From positions 992,001 through 1,056,000 of the forward strand of contig NZ_CP027229.1 in the NCBI RefSeq assembly GCF_002999135.1: 64,000 nucleotides of DNA, in the 5' to 3' direction. Shown piece by piece: positions 44,590 to 54,096 of this stretch. The position numbers and the translations under genes are program-made. The notes under the pieces were generated by a model. It had not been told where the DNA came from. It saw nothing but the letters and a program-made list of their open reading frames with translations, and searched no databases. Each line of letters begins with the position of its first letter. Within the stretch, counting starts at the first letter, position 1. Source of the DNA: Capnocytophaga sp. oral taxon 878 (GTDB taxonomy: Bacteria > Bacteroidota > Bacteroidia > Flavobacteriales > Flavobacteriaceae).

Positions 44590-46521
44590 CTAATTATCAA
44601 GTGTTTTAATCTCCATATTGTCGTATTGCACTATATACACCCCTTGGTTTTCATAGCCACCACCCTTATATGAATTCTTTAAGTAAGCAAACTTATTTTC
44701 TAAAAAAGAGGTCTCACCTATTTTACTATTAGCACTATCCAAATTACCAGCTACTCCTAAGCGTAATATAGTATCCATTGTAAGGTCAAAACCACGAATA
44801 GCGTACTTATTAGGCAAAATACCGTATGTTTTCAAATATCTGCTTGAAAAAGTATCATTACCGTTAGAGTATTTGTTTATGGTAGGATAAGTAAAACGCA
44901 AATCTGAAAGCTGGTTGTTAGACAAGCTATTTGAATCAAAAACCGTACCTCTCTCTACAGTAGTAAGTGTAATTTTAGGAGTTGTGTTATTCTTCTTCAC
45001 TTTCAGTGCATTATGCAATAAGCGTACTGCCAATGATACATAACTAATATCATTTGATTGCAATATCACCACATTTTCCTTACCATAAGTCAAAGCATTA
45101 GAAAAGCCTGTAGCCGACATTTCTGTTACTACTTTTGCATTAGGAAGCACTCGTTCTAAACGCTCTCTCAATGAAGCATTTTTGCTATCTGCCAAAATAA
45201 GTACATTAGCATCACCATAGTTACGAGTAAGATAAGCTATCATCTGTGCTTGTTGTACCTCATCTGTAGGAAGTGTTTGGTACACATTAGGGTTCAGTGA
45301 TATGTTTTTGTTAGATAGTGGTGCCAAAATAGCTGTATTGCTGTTTAGCATTGGGGCTAAAGTATTAAAAGCCTTATTAGCAAAAGGTCCTATTACTACT
45401 TGTGAGCTCTGTACTGCTGGGTTTGCAGCTATCTTCTTCAAGTCTCCTTCACTATCAAATACATTTACTTTAAACTTATACCCCATTTTTTGTAGTGAAT
45501 CTAAAGCTATCAACGCTCCTGAATAAAAATCAGTAGCCACAGGGGTTATTTTATTATCAGTAAGTCGGGTACGAAGGGCTGCCATTTTATCATTCCCTGT
45601 AATATCAGCTACTTTAAAAGGTAAAATATACGATATTTCCCTCACATTAGTAGGTGATGAAGCTGTGCGTAATGAATTATTCGAGTTCTCAAAGCTATGA
45701 CTTACATTAGCAAAAGCCGAATTTCTATATCTATCATAATTCTCCTTAGGTATCCATATTTGGGCATCTGTTTTTAAGCCATCTTTCATTGCTGGGTTTA
45801 GCTTTACTATTTCAGCTTCCGATAAGCCAAACTTGCGCTCCAAACTATAAAATCCTTCTCCTTTTTCTACAAAATAAAGCACCAAATCTTTATTAGTATT
45901 AGGGCGTTCAGGCTCTTGTACTTGTGGTTCAGTAGTATCCACAGCATTAGCTGGTATCCATATCTCCTGACCCTCTTTCAAGTTATTAGGGTTAAAGCCT
46001 TTTTCTTTTTTATTCATACGCTCCAACTCTTCTACACTTACATTGTGGTTCTTAGCTATTTTCCAAAGGGTTTCTTGGGGTTTTACCACATAGCGTTTTT
46101 GTCCTTGAATGCCTTTTTGTACCATATCAGGCGTTTTATTGAATAACGGAATTGTAACCCGCTCATTCTCTTGCAGCTCTCTGGTATAAAGTTCTAAGTT
46201 ATAACGCTTCAAGTCATCTATTGATATGCTATACTTTTGTGCCAACCCAAAAAAGGTTTCCTTAGGCTGTACCACATGTGAGGTAAATCCTACAGGACGT
46301 TGTGTGCTGTAGTGTTTCACCTTGCTCACCGGAATATTAATGGTTACTCCTTTCTGTATCCCTTCTTTTAATCCTGGGTTCACTTTTATAATATCAGCTG
46401 GCGAAAACCTATAAGTTTTAGCAATACTCTCAATACTTTCATAATTGCTCGCTGTATGTTTTTGTTGTGCAGCAGCAATGGTTAGTGATAGCAGGAAGGT
46501 TAGTGTTAAAAAACGTTTCAT
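44590..46521 (-). CDS. LysM/periplasmic-binding domain protein
   Basis: 643 residues; signal peptide (1-18), four LysM-like repeats (about 22-65, 81-126, 140-190, 215-258; third 'VVKPQETLWKIAKNH' is closest to consensus), then a type-1 periplasmic-binding/receptor-ligand domain ('SSQVVIGPFANKAFNTLAPML', 'VLILADSKN'). This LysM-plus-PBP architecture is common in Bacteroidetes; it likely binds the wall and a small ligand, but its role is unknown. It follows guaA by 53 bp in the same direction and may belong to the purE-guaA unit. Confidence 0.85.
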   Translation of the reverse strand: MKRFLTLTFLLSLTIAAAQQKHTASNYESIESIAKTYRFSPADIIKVNPGLKEGIQKGVTINIPVSKVKHYSTQRPVGFTSHVVQPKETFFGLAQKYSISIDDLKRYNLELYTRELQENERVTIPLFNKTPDMVQKGIQGQKRYVVKPQETLWKIAKNHNVSVEELERMNKKEKGFNPNNLKEGQEIWIPANAVDTTEPQVQEPERPNTNKDLVLYFVEKGEGFYSLERKFGLSEAEIVKLNPAMKDGLKTDAQIWIPKENYDRYRNSAFANVSHSFENSNNSLRTASSPTNVREISYILPFKVADITGNDKMAALRTRLTDNKITPVATDFYSGALIALDSLQKMGYKFKVNVFDSEGDLKKIAANPAVQSSQVVIGPFANKAFNTLAPMLNSNTAILAPLSNKNISLNPNVYQTLPTDEVQQAQMIAYLTRNYGDANVLILADSKNASLRERLERVLPNAKVVTEMSATGFSNALTYGKENVVILQSNDISYVSLAVRLLHNALKVKKNNTTPKITLTTVERGTVFDSNSLSNNQLSDLRFTYPTINKYSNGNDTFSSRYLKTYGILPNKYAIRGFDLTMDTILRLGVAGNLDSANSKIGETSFLENKFAYLKNSYKGGGYENQGVYIVQYDNMEIKTLDN

Positions 46522-46574
46522 ATAAGCTAATGATGAATTATGTTAATTATTTATCGTTATTTGTTAGTTGTGTT

Positions 46575-48125
46575 TTATTCCCATTCAATAGTGGCTGGCG
46601 GTTTACTACTGATGTCATACACCACGCGGTTCACCCCTTTCACTTTATTGATTATATCATTTGATACTTTTTGCAGAAATTTATAAGGCAAATCCACCCA
46701 GTCAGCAGTCATACCATCTACACTTTCTACAGCGCGCAAGGCTACTACTCGTTCATAAGTACGCTCATCTCCCATTACTCCTACACTATTAATAGGCAAC
46801 AAAATAGCTCCTGCTTGCCATACTTTATTGTATAGGTTATGTTCTTTCAATGCATTGATGAAGATAGCATCTACCTCTTGTAATACCGCTACTTTCTCTG
46901 CTGTCACATCACCCAAAATACGGATAGCCAAACCCGGACCTGGGAATGGGTGCCTTCCTAATAGTTCATCACTAATACCAAGGCTTTTTCCTACCCTACG
47001 CACCTCGTCTTTAAACAGCATTCGCAAAGGCTCTACAACTTTCAGTTTCATATAATCGGGCAGTCCTCCCACATTATGATGTGATTTAATGGTTGCCGAA
47101 GGCCCTTTTACCGATAATGATTCTATCACATCAGGATAAATAGTCCCTTGTGCCAACCACTTAGCATCGGTTACCTTGTGTGATTCATCGTCAAATACTT
47201 CTACAAACACACGTCCTATAGTCTTGCGTTTATCCTCAGGGTCTGTTTTTCCTGCCAAGGCTGTCAGAAAGCGTTCCGATGCATCCACACCCTTCACATT
47301 CAGTCCCATACCTTCATACTGCTGTAACACACTCACAAACTCGTTTTTGCGTAGTAAACCGTTATTTACAAATATGCAGTGCAGTTGCTTGCCTATAGCT
47401 CTGTGCAGTAATACGGCTGCCACCGTCGAGTCTACCCCTCCCGATAAGCCTAATATCACCTTTTCTTTGCCTACCTGCTCACGTAGCTGTACTATCGTTT
47501 GTTCTACAAAGTTATCAGGCGTCCAATTGGCACTGATACGTGCTATCTTAAACAAAAAGTTTGCCAAAAGTTTCGTACCATCGGTAGAGTGATATACTTC
47601 TGGGTGAAACTGAATAGCATACGTTTCTTCTCCCGCTATCCTATAAGCTGCATTAGCTACATCGTGGGTACTTGCCAAGCAAACTCCTCCTGTAGGCAAT
47701 TGTTTTATAGTATCACTATGGCTCATCCACACTTGGCTTCCCTCTTCTATCCCTTCAAATAAGGGGTCATTTTCTGGGTTGATGTATGATAAATGTGCCC
47801 GCCCGTACTCTCGTATGTTAGAAGGCGCTACTTCACCACCTCCAAAATGCGCCAAATACTGCGCTCCATAGCACACTGCCAAAAGCGGCTTCTTGCCTTT
47901 AATAGCCGATAAATCAGGATGCAAAGCCTCTTCACTACGTACCGAATAAGGTGAGCCCGACAAAATTACTGCCTGAAAGCTCTCAAGGTCTGCTGGCAAG
48001 TGGTTATAGGGGTGTATTTCGCAATATACATTCAGTTCTCGCACTCGGCGTGCTATAAGTTGGGTGTACTGCGACCCAAAATCTAATATCAATAGGCGTG
48101 AGCCTTCGTTAGGGTTGTTATTCAT
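46575..48125 (-). CDS. guaA: GMP synthase (glutamine-hydrolysing)
   Basis: Converts XMP to GMP. N-terminal glutaminase domain with catalytic Cys in '[11 protein letters not shown]' near 82-92 and His/Glu in 'QFHPEVYHS' near 172-180; PP-loop 'GLSGGVDST' near 228-236; C-terminal dimerisation domain to 'PPATIEWE'. 516 residues is standard. Overlaps purE by 8 bp. Confidence 0.97.
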   Translation of the reverse strand: MNNNPNEGSRLLILDFGSQYTQLIARRVRELNVYCEIHPYNHLPADLESFQAVILSGSPYSVRSEEALHPDLSAIKGKKPLLAVCYGAQYLAHFGGGEVAPSNIREYGRAHLSYINPENDPLFEGIEEGSQVWMSHSDTIKQLPTGGVCLASTHDVANAAYRIAGEETYAIQFHPEVYHSTDGTKLLANFLFKIARISANWTPDNFVEQTIVQLREQVGKEKVILGLSGGVDSTVAAVLLHRAIGKQLHCIFVNNGLLRKNEFVSVLQQYEGMGLNVKGVDASERFLTALAGKTDPEDKRKTIGRVFVEVFDDESHKVTDAKWLAQGTIYPDVIESLSVKGPSATIKSHHNVGGLPDYMKLKVVEPLRMLFKDEVRRVGKSLGISDELLGRHPFPGPGLAIRILGDVTAEKVAVLQEVDAIFINALKEHNLYNKVWQAGAILLPINSVGVMGDERTYERVVALRAVESVDGMTADWVDLPYKFLQKVSNDIINKVKGVNRVVYDISSKPPATIEWE

Positions 48126-48606
48126 TGGTATTTAGGGTTGCGGCAGCTGTAAGCACCGCTTGTTTTAAATTCTCTTTATAATCAATAATTTTTTGCTGAA
48201 CCGAAGCATCATAGCTACCCAAAATCTGCGCCGCCAAAATACCCGCATTCTTACCCCCATTTAGGGCTACAGTAGCCACCGGTACCCCACTTGGCATCTG
48301 CAAAATTGAGAGTATAGAGTCCCACCCATCTATCGAGTTGCGACTCTTTACAGGCACCCCTATCACTGGCAGAGGCGTCATAGCCGCAAGCATCCCTGGC
48401 AGATGGGCTGCCCCACCAGCTCCTGCTACTATAACTGCTATCCCTCGCTTATGGGCATTCTGCCCAAAATCCATCAGCTTTTCAGGCGTACGGTGTGCCG
48501 ATACTATATCTACAAAAACCTCAATATCAAGCGCTTTGAGGAAATCTATCGCTTCTTGCATCACAGGTAAGTCACTCTTGCTACCCATCACAACGGCTAC
48601 TTTCAT
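48118..48606 (-). CDS. purE: N5-carboxyaminoimidazole ribonucleotide mutase
   Basis: Purine biosynthesis, class I PurE (paired with PurK). '[12 protein letters not shown]' at 4-15, 'SAHRTPEKL' near 40-48 with the catalytic His, and '[17 protein letters not shown]' near 67-83. 162 residues. ATG 48606 is the usual start; the longer frame lies on the promoter. Operon with guaA. Confidence 0.96.
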   Translation of the reverse strand: MKVAVVMGSKSDLPVMQEAIDFLKALDIEVFVDIVSAHRTPEKLMDFGQNAHKRGIAVIVAGAGGAAHLPGMLAAMTPLPVIGVPVKSRNSIDGWDSILSILQMPSGVPVATVALNGGKNAGILAAQILGSYDASVQQKIIDYKENLKQAVLTAAATLNTNE

Positions 48607-48634
48607 CTTCTTCTCAGAATAATAAATTATGCGG

Positions 48635-48664
48635 CAAAGGTACAAAAGTTTTTTCAATTAACAA
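48635..48664 (-). promoter_or_regulatory. purE-guaA promoter
   Basis: Minus-strand TTG (48664-48662), 19 bp, TACCTTTG (48642-48635), 29 bp before the ATG. Confidence 0.75.
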
Positions 48665-48744
48665 TGAACAGCCTAAAATTAACTATCACCTCACTCCCAC
48701 TCCCCTACCCTCCTTCCTCACACATAAAATACATAATCCGCATC

Positions 48745-49003
48745 ATTTTTCCATTTTTATTACGAATCTTTCAAAATCTCTCACCTCCATCATCTCACTC
48801 CTTATCCCTTATCTTTTACCTGATAATCAGCACTTATCAGCTTCCAGCCTTACACCAACTACCATAGAGATATAGCCTAGGATGAACGAAGGATAAACGA
48901 ACTATAAACGAAGGATAAGCGTTAGTTTACTGGCTATCAGTCTCTTTCTCCCCCTAATTTCTTTTTGCCAAATTCGCAACAAAATCCCCCAAACATTACA
49001 TTT
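48745..49003 (-). repeat. Intergenic 11-bp-unit repeat element, copy 5
   Basis: Reverse orientation, nearly complete. On the minus strand: TTTTGTTGCGAATTTGGCAAAAA (48984-48962), GAAAGAGACTGATAGCCAG (48947-48929), three units (48920-48879: CCTTCGTTTAT, AGTTCGTTTAT, CCTTCGTTCAT), a second CTGATTATCAG (about 48822-48832), then TTTTGAAAGATT and GTAATAAAAATGGAAAAA (to 48748). It lies in the divergent gap between purE and a lipocalin-like gene. Confidence 0.76.
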
Positions 49004-49052
49004 TTCTCATTCCTCTTTCAACTTTTTTCTCTTAGATCTTAGCTAAAAAAAC

Positions 49053-49082
49053 TTGTTTTTTTATAATTATTTTGTACCTTTG
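49053..49082 (+). promoter_or_regulatory. Promoter of lipocalin-like/TolC unit
   Basis: TTG (49053-49055), 19 bp, TACCTTTG (49075-49082), 29 bp before the ATG. Confidence 0.78.
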
Positions 49083-49111
49083 CATTCACAATTCAACTAA
49101 TACAATACACT

Positions 49112-49543
49112 ATGCGCAAACTCATATTGTATATACTGCTGTTTTTCAATACTATAAACATTTTTTCGCAAGAAAAAACCAAAAGTACTCGCCATACCGA
49201 TCTTATCGGAACGTGGACAATAATTTCTCAACGATTGGACAGTTTAGAAATTGAACTATCCGATTGTGATAAGCAAAGTACTTTCATCTTTACCGAAAAT
49301 GAAATCATTGAAAATTACTACAAAATGTACAATGGTAACTGCGTGATACTCAACACCAATAAAGATTTTTACACCGTAAAAGACAACCACATTATCCGCA
49401 AAGAAGAAAGCGACTTGAACAACACTTTCGTAATCGAAGATAACATTCTCACCCTATTGTTCATAGGAAAAGATGATGATAATAATGAGCATACAGCTGT
49501 AATTGTCTGCAAAAAAGCTAAACCTATCGAATATATAAAATGA
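49112..49543 (+). CDS. Lipocalin-like secreted protein
   Basis: 143 residues with signal peptide (about 1-19, 'INIFSQ'), then 'LIGTWTIISQRL', the G-x-W opening of lipocalin-like barrels, and alternating beta strands to the end. The role is unknown. Its stop overlaps the start of the tolC-like gene (ATGA), so the two are coupled. Confidence 0.7.
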   Translation: MRKLILYILLFFNTINIFSQEKTKSTRHTDLIGTWTIISQRLDSLEIELSDCDKQSTFIFTENEIIENYYKMYNGNCVILNTNKDFYTVKDNHIIRKEESDLNNTFVIEDNILTLLFIGKDDDNNEHTAVIVCKKAKPIEYIK

Positions 49544-50862
49544 TGAAAAAACTATTCCTTTTACTATGCCTCGCCCCTCTTACTGCTATCGGGCAAAAAT
49601 TATGGACTCTTAACGACTGTATCCAGTACGCTAAGGCCAACAACCTGTCTATCAAAGAGTCTGAAATCGACCTACAAGCTGCCAATATCAACAAAATAAA
49701 GGCTAAAATGAACTTTTTGCCCTCTGTTAATGGTAACGTAGCCTATAATTTCAACACAGGTAAAAACATCAACCCCGTAACCAACCAGTATGAAAACACC
49801 ATCTTCCAATCTGCCTCAGGAGGCATAGGTGCCAGCGTCTCTCTCTTTGAAGGACTACAAAACTGGCGCAAACTAAAACAAGCCGAACTCAACGTCATCG
49901 CTTCTCACTACAAGCTCGATAAGATGAAAGACGACATCATCTTGATGATTATCAAAGCCTACGGCGATGTACTGAGCAATAAAGAGCAAATAAAAAACCT
50001 AAAAACCCAACTACAAATATCAAAAGAAAATTTAGAACGCACCCGCGAGCTTATTGCCAGCGGCTCACTCCCCAAAGGCGATATTTATGAAGCCGAATCA
50101 CAACTGCTCACCCAAGAACAGCAAATTATCGCTACCGAAAGCGCCCTTTTTATAGCACGAATGGGATTAGCCCAAATACTTTTGCTAAAAAACTACGAAG
50201 ATTTTGATATTGACGATGCTCAATTTGAACAACCTTCAGACAAAATACTCACCGAAACCCCCGAAACCATCTATCAGCGCGCCAAAGAAACAATGAGCGA
50301 CGTGAAAATAGCCGAAAATACAGTGCTTTTAGCTAAAAACGCATTAAAAATAGCACAATCATCCTATTCACCTCGCCTATCTTTCCAATGGGGCTACAAC
50401 TCACGGTGGAGCAAAAATAACAACAACAATTTCTTACAATCCACAACCGATTTTTGGCAACAAATCAACGACAATAAGGGTATGAATGCTGGTTTTTCTC
50501 TTAACATCCCTATCTTTAACGGCTTTGCTATCTCCAATGAGGTAAAAACCCAACGCCTAAACGTGATGAAAGCCGAATTTGCTAAAGAACAAACCGAACT
50601 TACCACTCAAAAAAATATTTATCAGGCCTATAACGATGCCGCCAACGCCAAAAAACTCTATGAGGCTACCGAAAAAACAGCCCAAGCCAAGCAACAAGCC
50701 TTCTCCTACGCCCAAGAGCGCCATAATGTAGGCCTTATGAATACCTTTGATTTTAGCCAAGCCAAATACCAGTATGAAAACGCCCAAAACGACTATGTAA
50801 AAGCCAAATACAATTACATTTTTAAAATCAAAGTATTGGAATACTATTTCGGAGTTAGATAA
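49540..50862 (+). CDS. TolC family outer membrane protein
   Basis: A 440-residue outer-membrane efflux/secretion tunnel. Signal peptide (1-19, 'LTAIGQ'), N-terminal 'WTLNDCIQYAKANNLSI' typical of TolC/OEP, and two long helical-hairpin repeats with 'FNIPIFNGF'-like strands at the end. No membrane-fusion or RND/ABC partner lies nearby; instead it pairs with a lipocalin-like gene, so its pump must be encoded elsewhere. Confidence 0.92.
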   Translation: MMKKLFLLLCLAPLTAIGQKLWTLNDCIQYAKANNLSIKESEIDLQAANINKIKAKMNFLPSVNGNVAYNFNTGKNINPVTNQYENTIFQSASGGIGASVSLFEGLQNWRKLKQAELNVIASHYKLDKMKDDIILMIIKAYGDVLSNKEQIKNLKTQLQISKENLERTRELIASGSLPKGDIYEAESQLLTQEQQIIATESALFIARMGLAQILLLKNYEDFDIDDAQFEQPSDKILTETPETIYQRAKETMSDVKIAENTVLLAKNALKIAQSSYSPRLSFQWGYNSRWSKNNNNNFLQSTTDFWQQINDNKGMNAGFSLNIPIFNGFAISNEVKTQRLNVMKAEFAKEQTELTTQKNIYQAYNDAANAKKLYEATEKTAQAKQQAFSYAQERHNVGLMNTFDFSQAKYQYENAQNDYVKAKYNYIFKIKVLEYYFGVR

Positions 50863-50883
50863 GCCCAGTACTAACCAACAATT

Positions 50884-50913
50884 TTGCTAATTAGCAAATT
50901 ATTTGTACCTTTG
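50884..50913 (+). promoter_or_regulatory. Promoter of U32 peptidase gene
   Basis: TTG (50884-50886), 19 bp, TACCTTTG (50906-50913), 21 bp before the ATG. The TTG starts inside a small dyad (TTTGCTAATTAGCAAA, 50884-50899). Confidence 0.78.
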
Positions 50914-50934
50914 CGCCCTTAATCACTATATATA

Positions 50935-52179
50935 ATGACGCATTCAGGAAAAATCGAACTAATGGCACCAGCAGGTAATTTTGAGTCGCTACAAGCGGCA
51001 ATAGATAATGGTGCCGATTCAGTATATTTCGGTGTCGATCAGCTTAATATGCGCGCTAGGGCAAGTATCAACTTTACCATTGCCGACCTCGATGAAATAG
51101 CACGCCGCTGCGCACCCAAAGGCATACGCACCTACCTCACTCTTAATACTATTATTTACGACCACGACCTTTCTATCATCAAAACATTGTTAGATGCCGC
51201 CAAAAAAGCAGGTCTTACAGCTGTGATAGCTATGGATCAGGCTGTAATAGCCTACGCCCGTCAAATAGGAATGGAAGTGCATATCTCTACCCAAATCAAC
51301 ATTACTAATATCGAAACTGTACGCTTCTACGCTATGTTTGCCGATACAATGGTAATGAGCCGCGAACTTAGTTTGCGACAAATAAAAAAGATTTGCGAAC
51401 AAATTGAAAAAGAACAGATTAAAGGACCTTCTGGTAACTTAGTCGAAATAGAAATATTCGGGCACGGAGCCCTCTGTATGGCAGTATCTGGCAAATGCTA
51501 CCTCAGCTTGCACTCTCATAACTCCTCAGCCAACAGAGGCGCTTGCAAGCAAAACTGCCGTAAAAAATACACCGTAATCGACCAAGAAAGCGGTTTTGAA
51601 ATAGAAATTGATAACGAATATATGATGTCGCCCAAAGACCTCTGCACTATCGATTTCCTTGATCAAGTAATTGATACAGGAGCCAAAGTGCTAAAAATAG
51701 AAGGACGTGGGCGCGCTCCCGAGTACGTAGCTACAGTAATACGTACCTACCGCCAAGCCATCGATGCTTATTATGAAGGCACCTATTCCAAAGATAAGGT
51801 AGAGCAGTGGATGGAAACCCTCAAAACAGTCTACAACCGTGGCTTCTGGGGTGGCTATTACTTAGGACAAAAGTTAGGCGAATGGAGTGAGAATCCTGGC
51901 TCCAATGCCACTCAAAAAAAGGTTTACATAGGGCAAGGAAAACATTATTTCCCCAAAACTGGTATAGCCGAGTTTGCTATTGAGGCTTTTGATATCAAAG
52001 TAGGTGATAAATTGCTCATTACAGGACCTTCTACAGGAGTACAAGAGCTTGAACTAACAAATATGATGGTAAATGATGTACCTGCCGAGCGTGCTAAAAA
52101 AGGTGATTCTTGTACCATCAAAACCGATTTCAGGGTACGCCTATCCGATAAGCTTTATAAAATAGTAAAGAACAACTAA
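50935..52179 (+). CDS. trhP: U32 family peptidase, TrhP/YegQ-like
   Basis: 414 residues. 'ELMAPAGNFESLQAAIDNGADSVYFG' opening, 'EIFGHGALCMAVSGKCYLS' near 178-196 and following Cys residues ('GACKQNCRKKY') are the U32 signature with candidate Fe-S cysteines. YegQ/TrhP homologues take part in 5-hydroxyuridine formation at tRNA U34 rather than proteolysis. A ferredoxin gene lies two genes downstream, fitting a redox partner. The symbol is by family similarity. Confidence 0.85.
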   Translation: MTHSGKIELMAPAGNFESLQAAIDNGADSVYFGVDQLNMRARASINFTIADLDEIARRCAPKGIRTYLTLNTIIYDHDLSIIKTLLDAAKKAGLTAVIAMDQAVIAYARQIGMEVHISTQINITNIETVRFYAMFADTMVMSRELSLRQIKKICEQIEKEQIKGPSGNLVEIEIFGHGALCMAVSGKCYLSLHSHNSSANRGACKQNCRKKYTVIDQESGFEIEIDNEYMMSPKDLCTIDFLDQVIDTGAKVLKIEGRGRAPEYVATVIRTYRQAIDAYYEGTYSKDKVEQWMETLKTVYNRGFWGGYYLGQKLGEWSENPGSNATQKKVYIGQGKHYFPKTGIAEFAIEAFDIKVGDKLLITGPSTGVQELELTNMMVNDVPAERAKKGDSCTIKTDFRVRLSDKLYKIVKNN

Positions 52180-52189
52180 ATAATTCACA

Positions 52190-52738
52190 ATGGAAAAGTT
52201 ACCTACTTATTTAACACAGAACGTTTATAATGTAAAAAATGACGATTATTTATCTGTCGATATAAAATCAAAACAAGGCAATACCCTTTTTGAAATATAT
52301 TACTACGGCGATTTGTATGAATTAGAGGGTAAAAAACAACCTTTCATTGTAGATAATTACACCCAAGAAGACACTTGTATTCCTTGCAAAATAGTAGCTA
52401 AGGACATCGCTTCTGCCGAAGAAATATTACTTTTCGATGGTTATCAGCACGGTTATAATGGTATGTTTTGTGATGAGTTCAACCCGGAAGATGTACAAGC
52501 ACGCACCCTCACCAAATATAATATAGCTCCTTGCAAAGTTCATATAAAATTCGGTTACTCTATTGATTATGAAGAAGAAAAGGAAGACTATGTAGATGCC
52601 AATGATAATGTAACTCTTATCAATGGCAATACTATCACTTGGGAAGAAGTAAAAAGAAATGGCTTTGATTATATCTCTATAGTTTGTGAAACAACCAATG
52701 GAGAGAAAACAGAAATAGCAGCCTTAGAGTTAGCTTAA
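52190..52738 (+). CDS. Hypothetical protein (182 aa)
   Basis: An acidic soluble protein with 'LFDGYQHGYNGMFCDEF' and 'CKVHIKFGYSIDYEEEKEDY' segments and mostly beta strands. I do not recognise it. It starts 10 bp after trhP and sits 19 bp before a ferredoxin gene that in relatives often follows trhP directly, so it may be an insertion into a conserved pair. Confidence 0.65.
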   Translation: MEKLPTYLTQNVYNVKNDDYLSVDIKSKQGNTLFEIYYYGDLYELEGKKQPFIVDNYTQEDTCIPCKIVAKDIASAEEILLFDGYQHGYNGMFCDEFNPEDVQARTLTKYNIAPCKVHIKFGYSIDYEEEKEDYVDANDNVTLINGNTITWEEVKRNGFDYISIVCETTNGEKTEIAALELA

Positions 52739-52757
52739 ATTATTAACTGAGGAACTT

Positions 52758-52988
52758 ATGGTAATTGTAACATTACAAAGAGAAAAGTGTATAGGCTGTA
52801 ATTATTGTGTCGAGATGGCTCCAGAACAATTCCAAATGTCAAAAAAAGACGGTAAGAGCGTACTGCTCAAATCTACCGAAAAGAAAGGCTTCTTTACCCT
52901 TAAAAGCTATGATGATAGCATTTTTGACGATTGTGAGAAAGCTCAAAAAGCCTGCCCCGTGAAGATTATTAGTACTAAGAAAATATAA
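52758..52988 (+). CDS. Ferredoxin, single [4Fe-4S]
   Basis: 76 residues. 'CIGCNYC' near 10-16 supplies three ligands and the Cys of 'ACPVKII' near 66 the fourth, giving one cubane. The spacing of about 50 residues between the two halves matches monocluster ferredoxins. Likely electron donor for the nearby U32 (tRNA hydroxylation) protein by analogy; not proven. Confidence 0.9.
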   Translation: MVIVTLQREKCIGCNYCVEMAPEQFQMSKKDGKSVLLKSTEKKGFFTLKSYDDSIFDDCEKAQKACPVKIISTKKI

Positions 52989-52992
52989 AACA

Positions 52993-53604
52993 ATGAAGAA
53001 AATAGTATTATTAACAATGTGCCTATTGGCATTTTGCAACGCCAAAGCGCAGTACATCGGCCTAAAAGCTGGGTATAATTACGCCAACCTAAAAGGAGAA
53101 ATGAGCAGCGATGCTAGTATTAGGCCTTACCACGGCTATTACGCAGGGATAACGTTGGAATTCCCTCTCTCAAAGCTATTCTCCTTACAAATAGAAGGCA
53201 TCTATAACCGCCGTGGGGCTAATATACAATCTAACACCTACGGAAAGGCAAAGCTCTCACTTGATTATTTGTCTGCTCCTGTGTTGGCTCGCTTCAATGT
53301 GGGCAGAGGTATAAACCTACACGTAGGCCCTCAGTTGGAATATCGCATTGATAAGCCTAACTTCTATTTTGATGGTACCGATCCTGTAACCCGTGTGAAG
53401 CCCGATGCTTTAGATATGGTCGATTTAGGAATGACGGCAGGTATAGGCTACACTACCGATTCTGGCTGGGTATTTGAACTGCGTTACCTACAAGGGCTTA
53501 CCAGTATTTTTGAGAGTGATTCGTCATTATATAACACCCATTTCAGCACCGATTACGATTTTAAAAACAGAACTATTTCAGTAGGAGTAGGATACATCTT
53601 TTAG
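52993..53604 (+). CDS. Porin-type outer membrane beta-barrel protein
   Basis: 203 residues; signal peptide (1-19, 'FCNAKAQ') and an eight-stranded barrel of the PorT/OMP_b-brl_2 type: 'IGLKAGYNYANL', 'LSLDYLSAPVLARFNVG', 'LHVGPQLEYR' and a C-terminal 'ISVGVGYIF' with terminal Phe. Distantly related to the beta-barrel gene near 56.1 kb. It begins 4 bp after the ferredoxin stop. Confidence 0.88.
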   Translation: MKKIVLLTMCLLAFCNAKAQYIGLKAGYNYANLKGEMSSDASIRPYHGYYAGITLEFPLSKLFSLQIEGIYNRRGANIQSNTYGKAKLSLDYLSAPVLARFNVGRGINLHVGPQLEYRIDKPNFYFDGTDPVTRVKPDALDMVDLGMTAGIGYTTDSGWVFELRYLQGLTSIFESDSSLYNTHFSTDYDFKNRTISVGVGYIF

Positions 53605-53622
53605 GTAGAAAATAATAAGTCA

Positions 53623-54096
53623 TTGAAGAAACTTTTCATATATATAATCTTAATAGGGTTATTAGCTTGTGAAAAAGATCAAGTATTGCGCAACCCTAAT
53701 TTAGGTGAATTACGATTCACTTATGCTATCAATATGAATTTGGCTGCCTATAACTCACTCAAAATACCTATGAATACGGTGTTTGTACCCTACGGAGGTA
53801 TTAAAGGCTTCTTTGTTACCTACACGGGTAGTACTTACTACGCTTGGGAAGCTGCTTGCCCCAATCACGCAGTTAATACCTGCCAACGTTTGAGCTGTGC
53901 TAAAAGAAATAATAACACCTTTGAAGCTTGCCAAGACCCTTACACTCATGATTATATTTTTGTGCAATGCCCTTGTGACCATACTGTTTATAACTTAGTA
54001 AATGGGGCTGCCATCAGCACTTCTTTGCCCAATGTATACCCTTTGCTTAACTACAGTGTATCAGTATCAGGAAATATTTTAACCATCAGCAACTAA
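53623..54096 (+). CDS. Rieske-like lipoprotein with atypical motif
   Basis: 157 residues from a TTG start; signal peptide with lipobox 'IGLLAC' (Cys about 16). Two Cys/His groups, 'CPNH' near 84-87 and 'CPCDH' near 122-126, sit about 35 residues apart, similar to Rieske [2Fe-2S] domains (normally CxH and CxxH). Here the spacings are reversed or blended, and there are extra Cys (about 92, 96, 107) between. It may be a diverged Rieske protein or another metal-binding fold. Its TAA shares a base with the next ATG. Confidence 0.65.
   Translation: MKKLFIYIILIGLLACEKDQVLRNPNLGELRFTYAINMNLAAYNSLKIPMNTVFVPYGGIKGFFVTYTGSTYYAWEAACPNHAVNTCQRLSCAKRNNNTFEACQDPYTHDYIFVQCPCDHTVYNLVNGAAISTSLPNVYPLLNYSVSVSGNILTISN

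Noticed and set aside
48664..48867. 67-codon plus-strand ORF near purE
   Set aside because: It lies within repeat copy 5, is Pro/Ser-rich from T/C-rich DNA, and has no start context.
49112..50862. Complete type I secretion or RND efflux operon
   Set aside because: Only the TolC component is present; no fusion protein or pump lies in the neighbouring genes.
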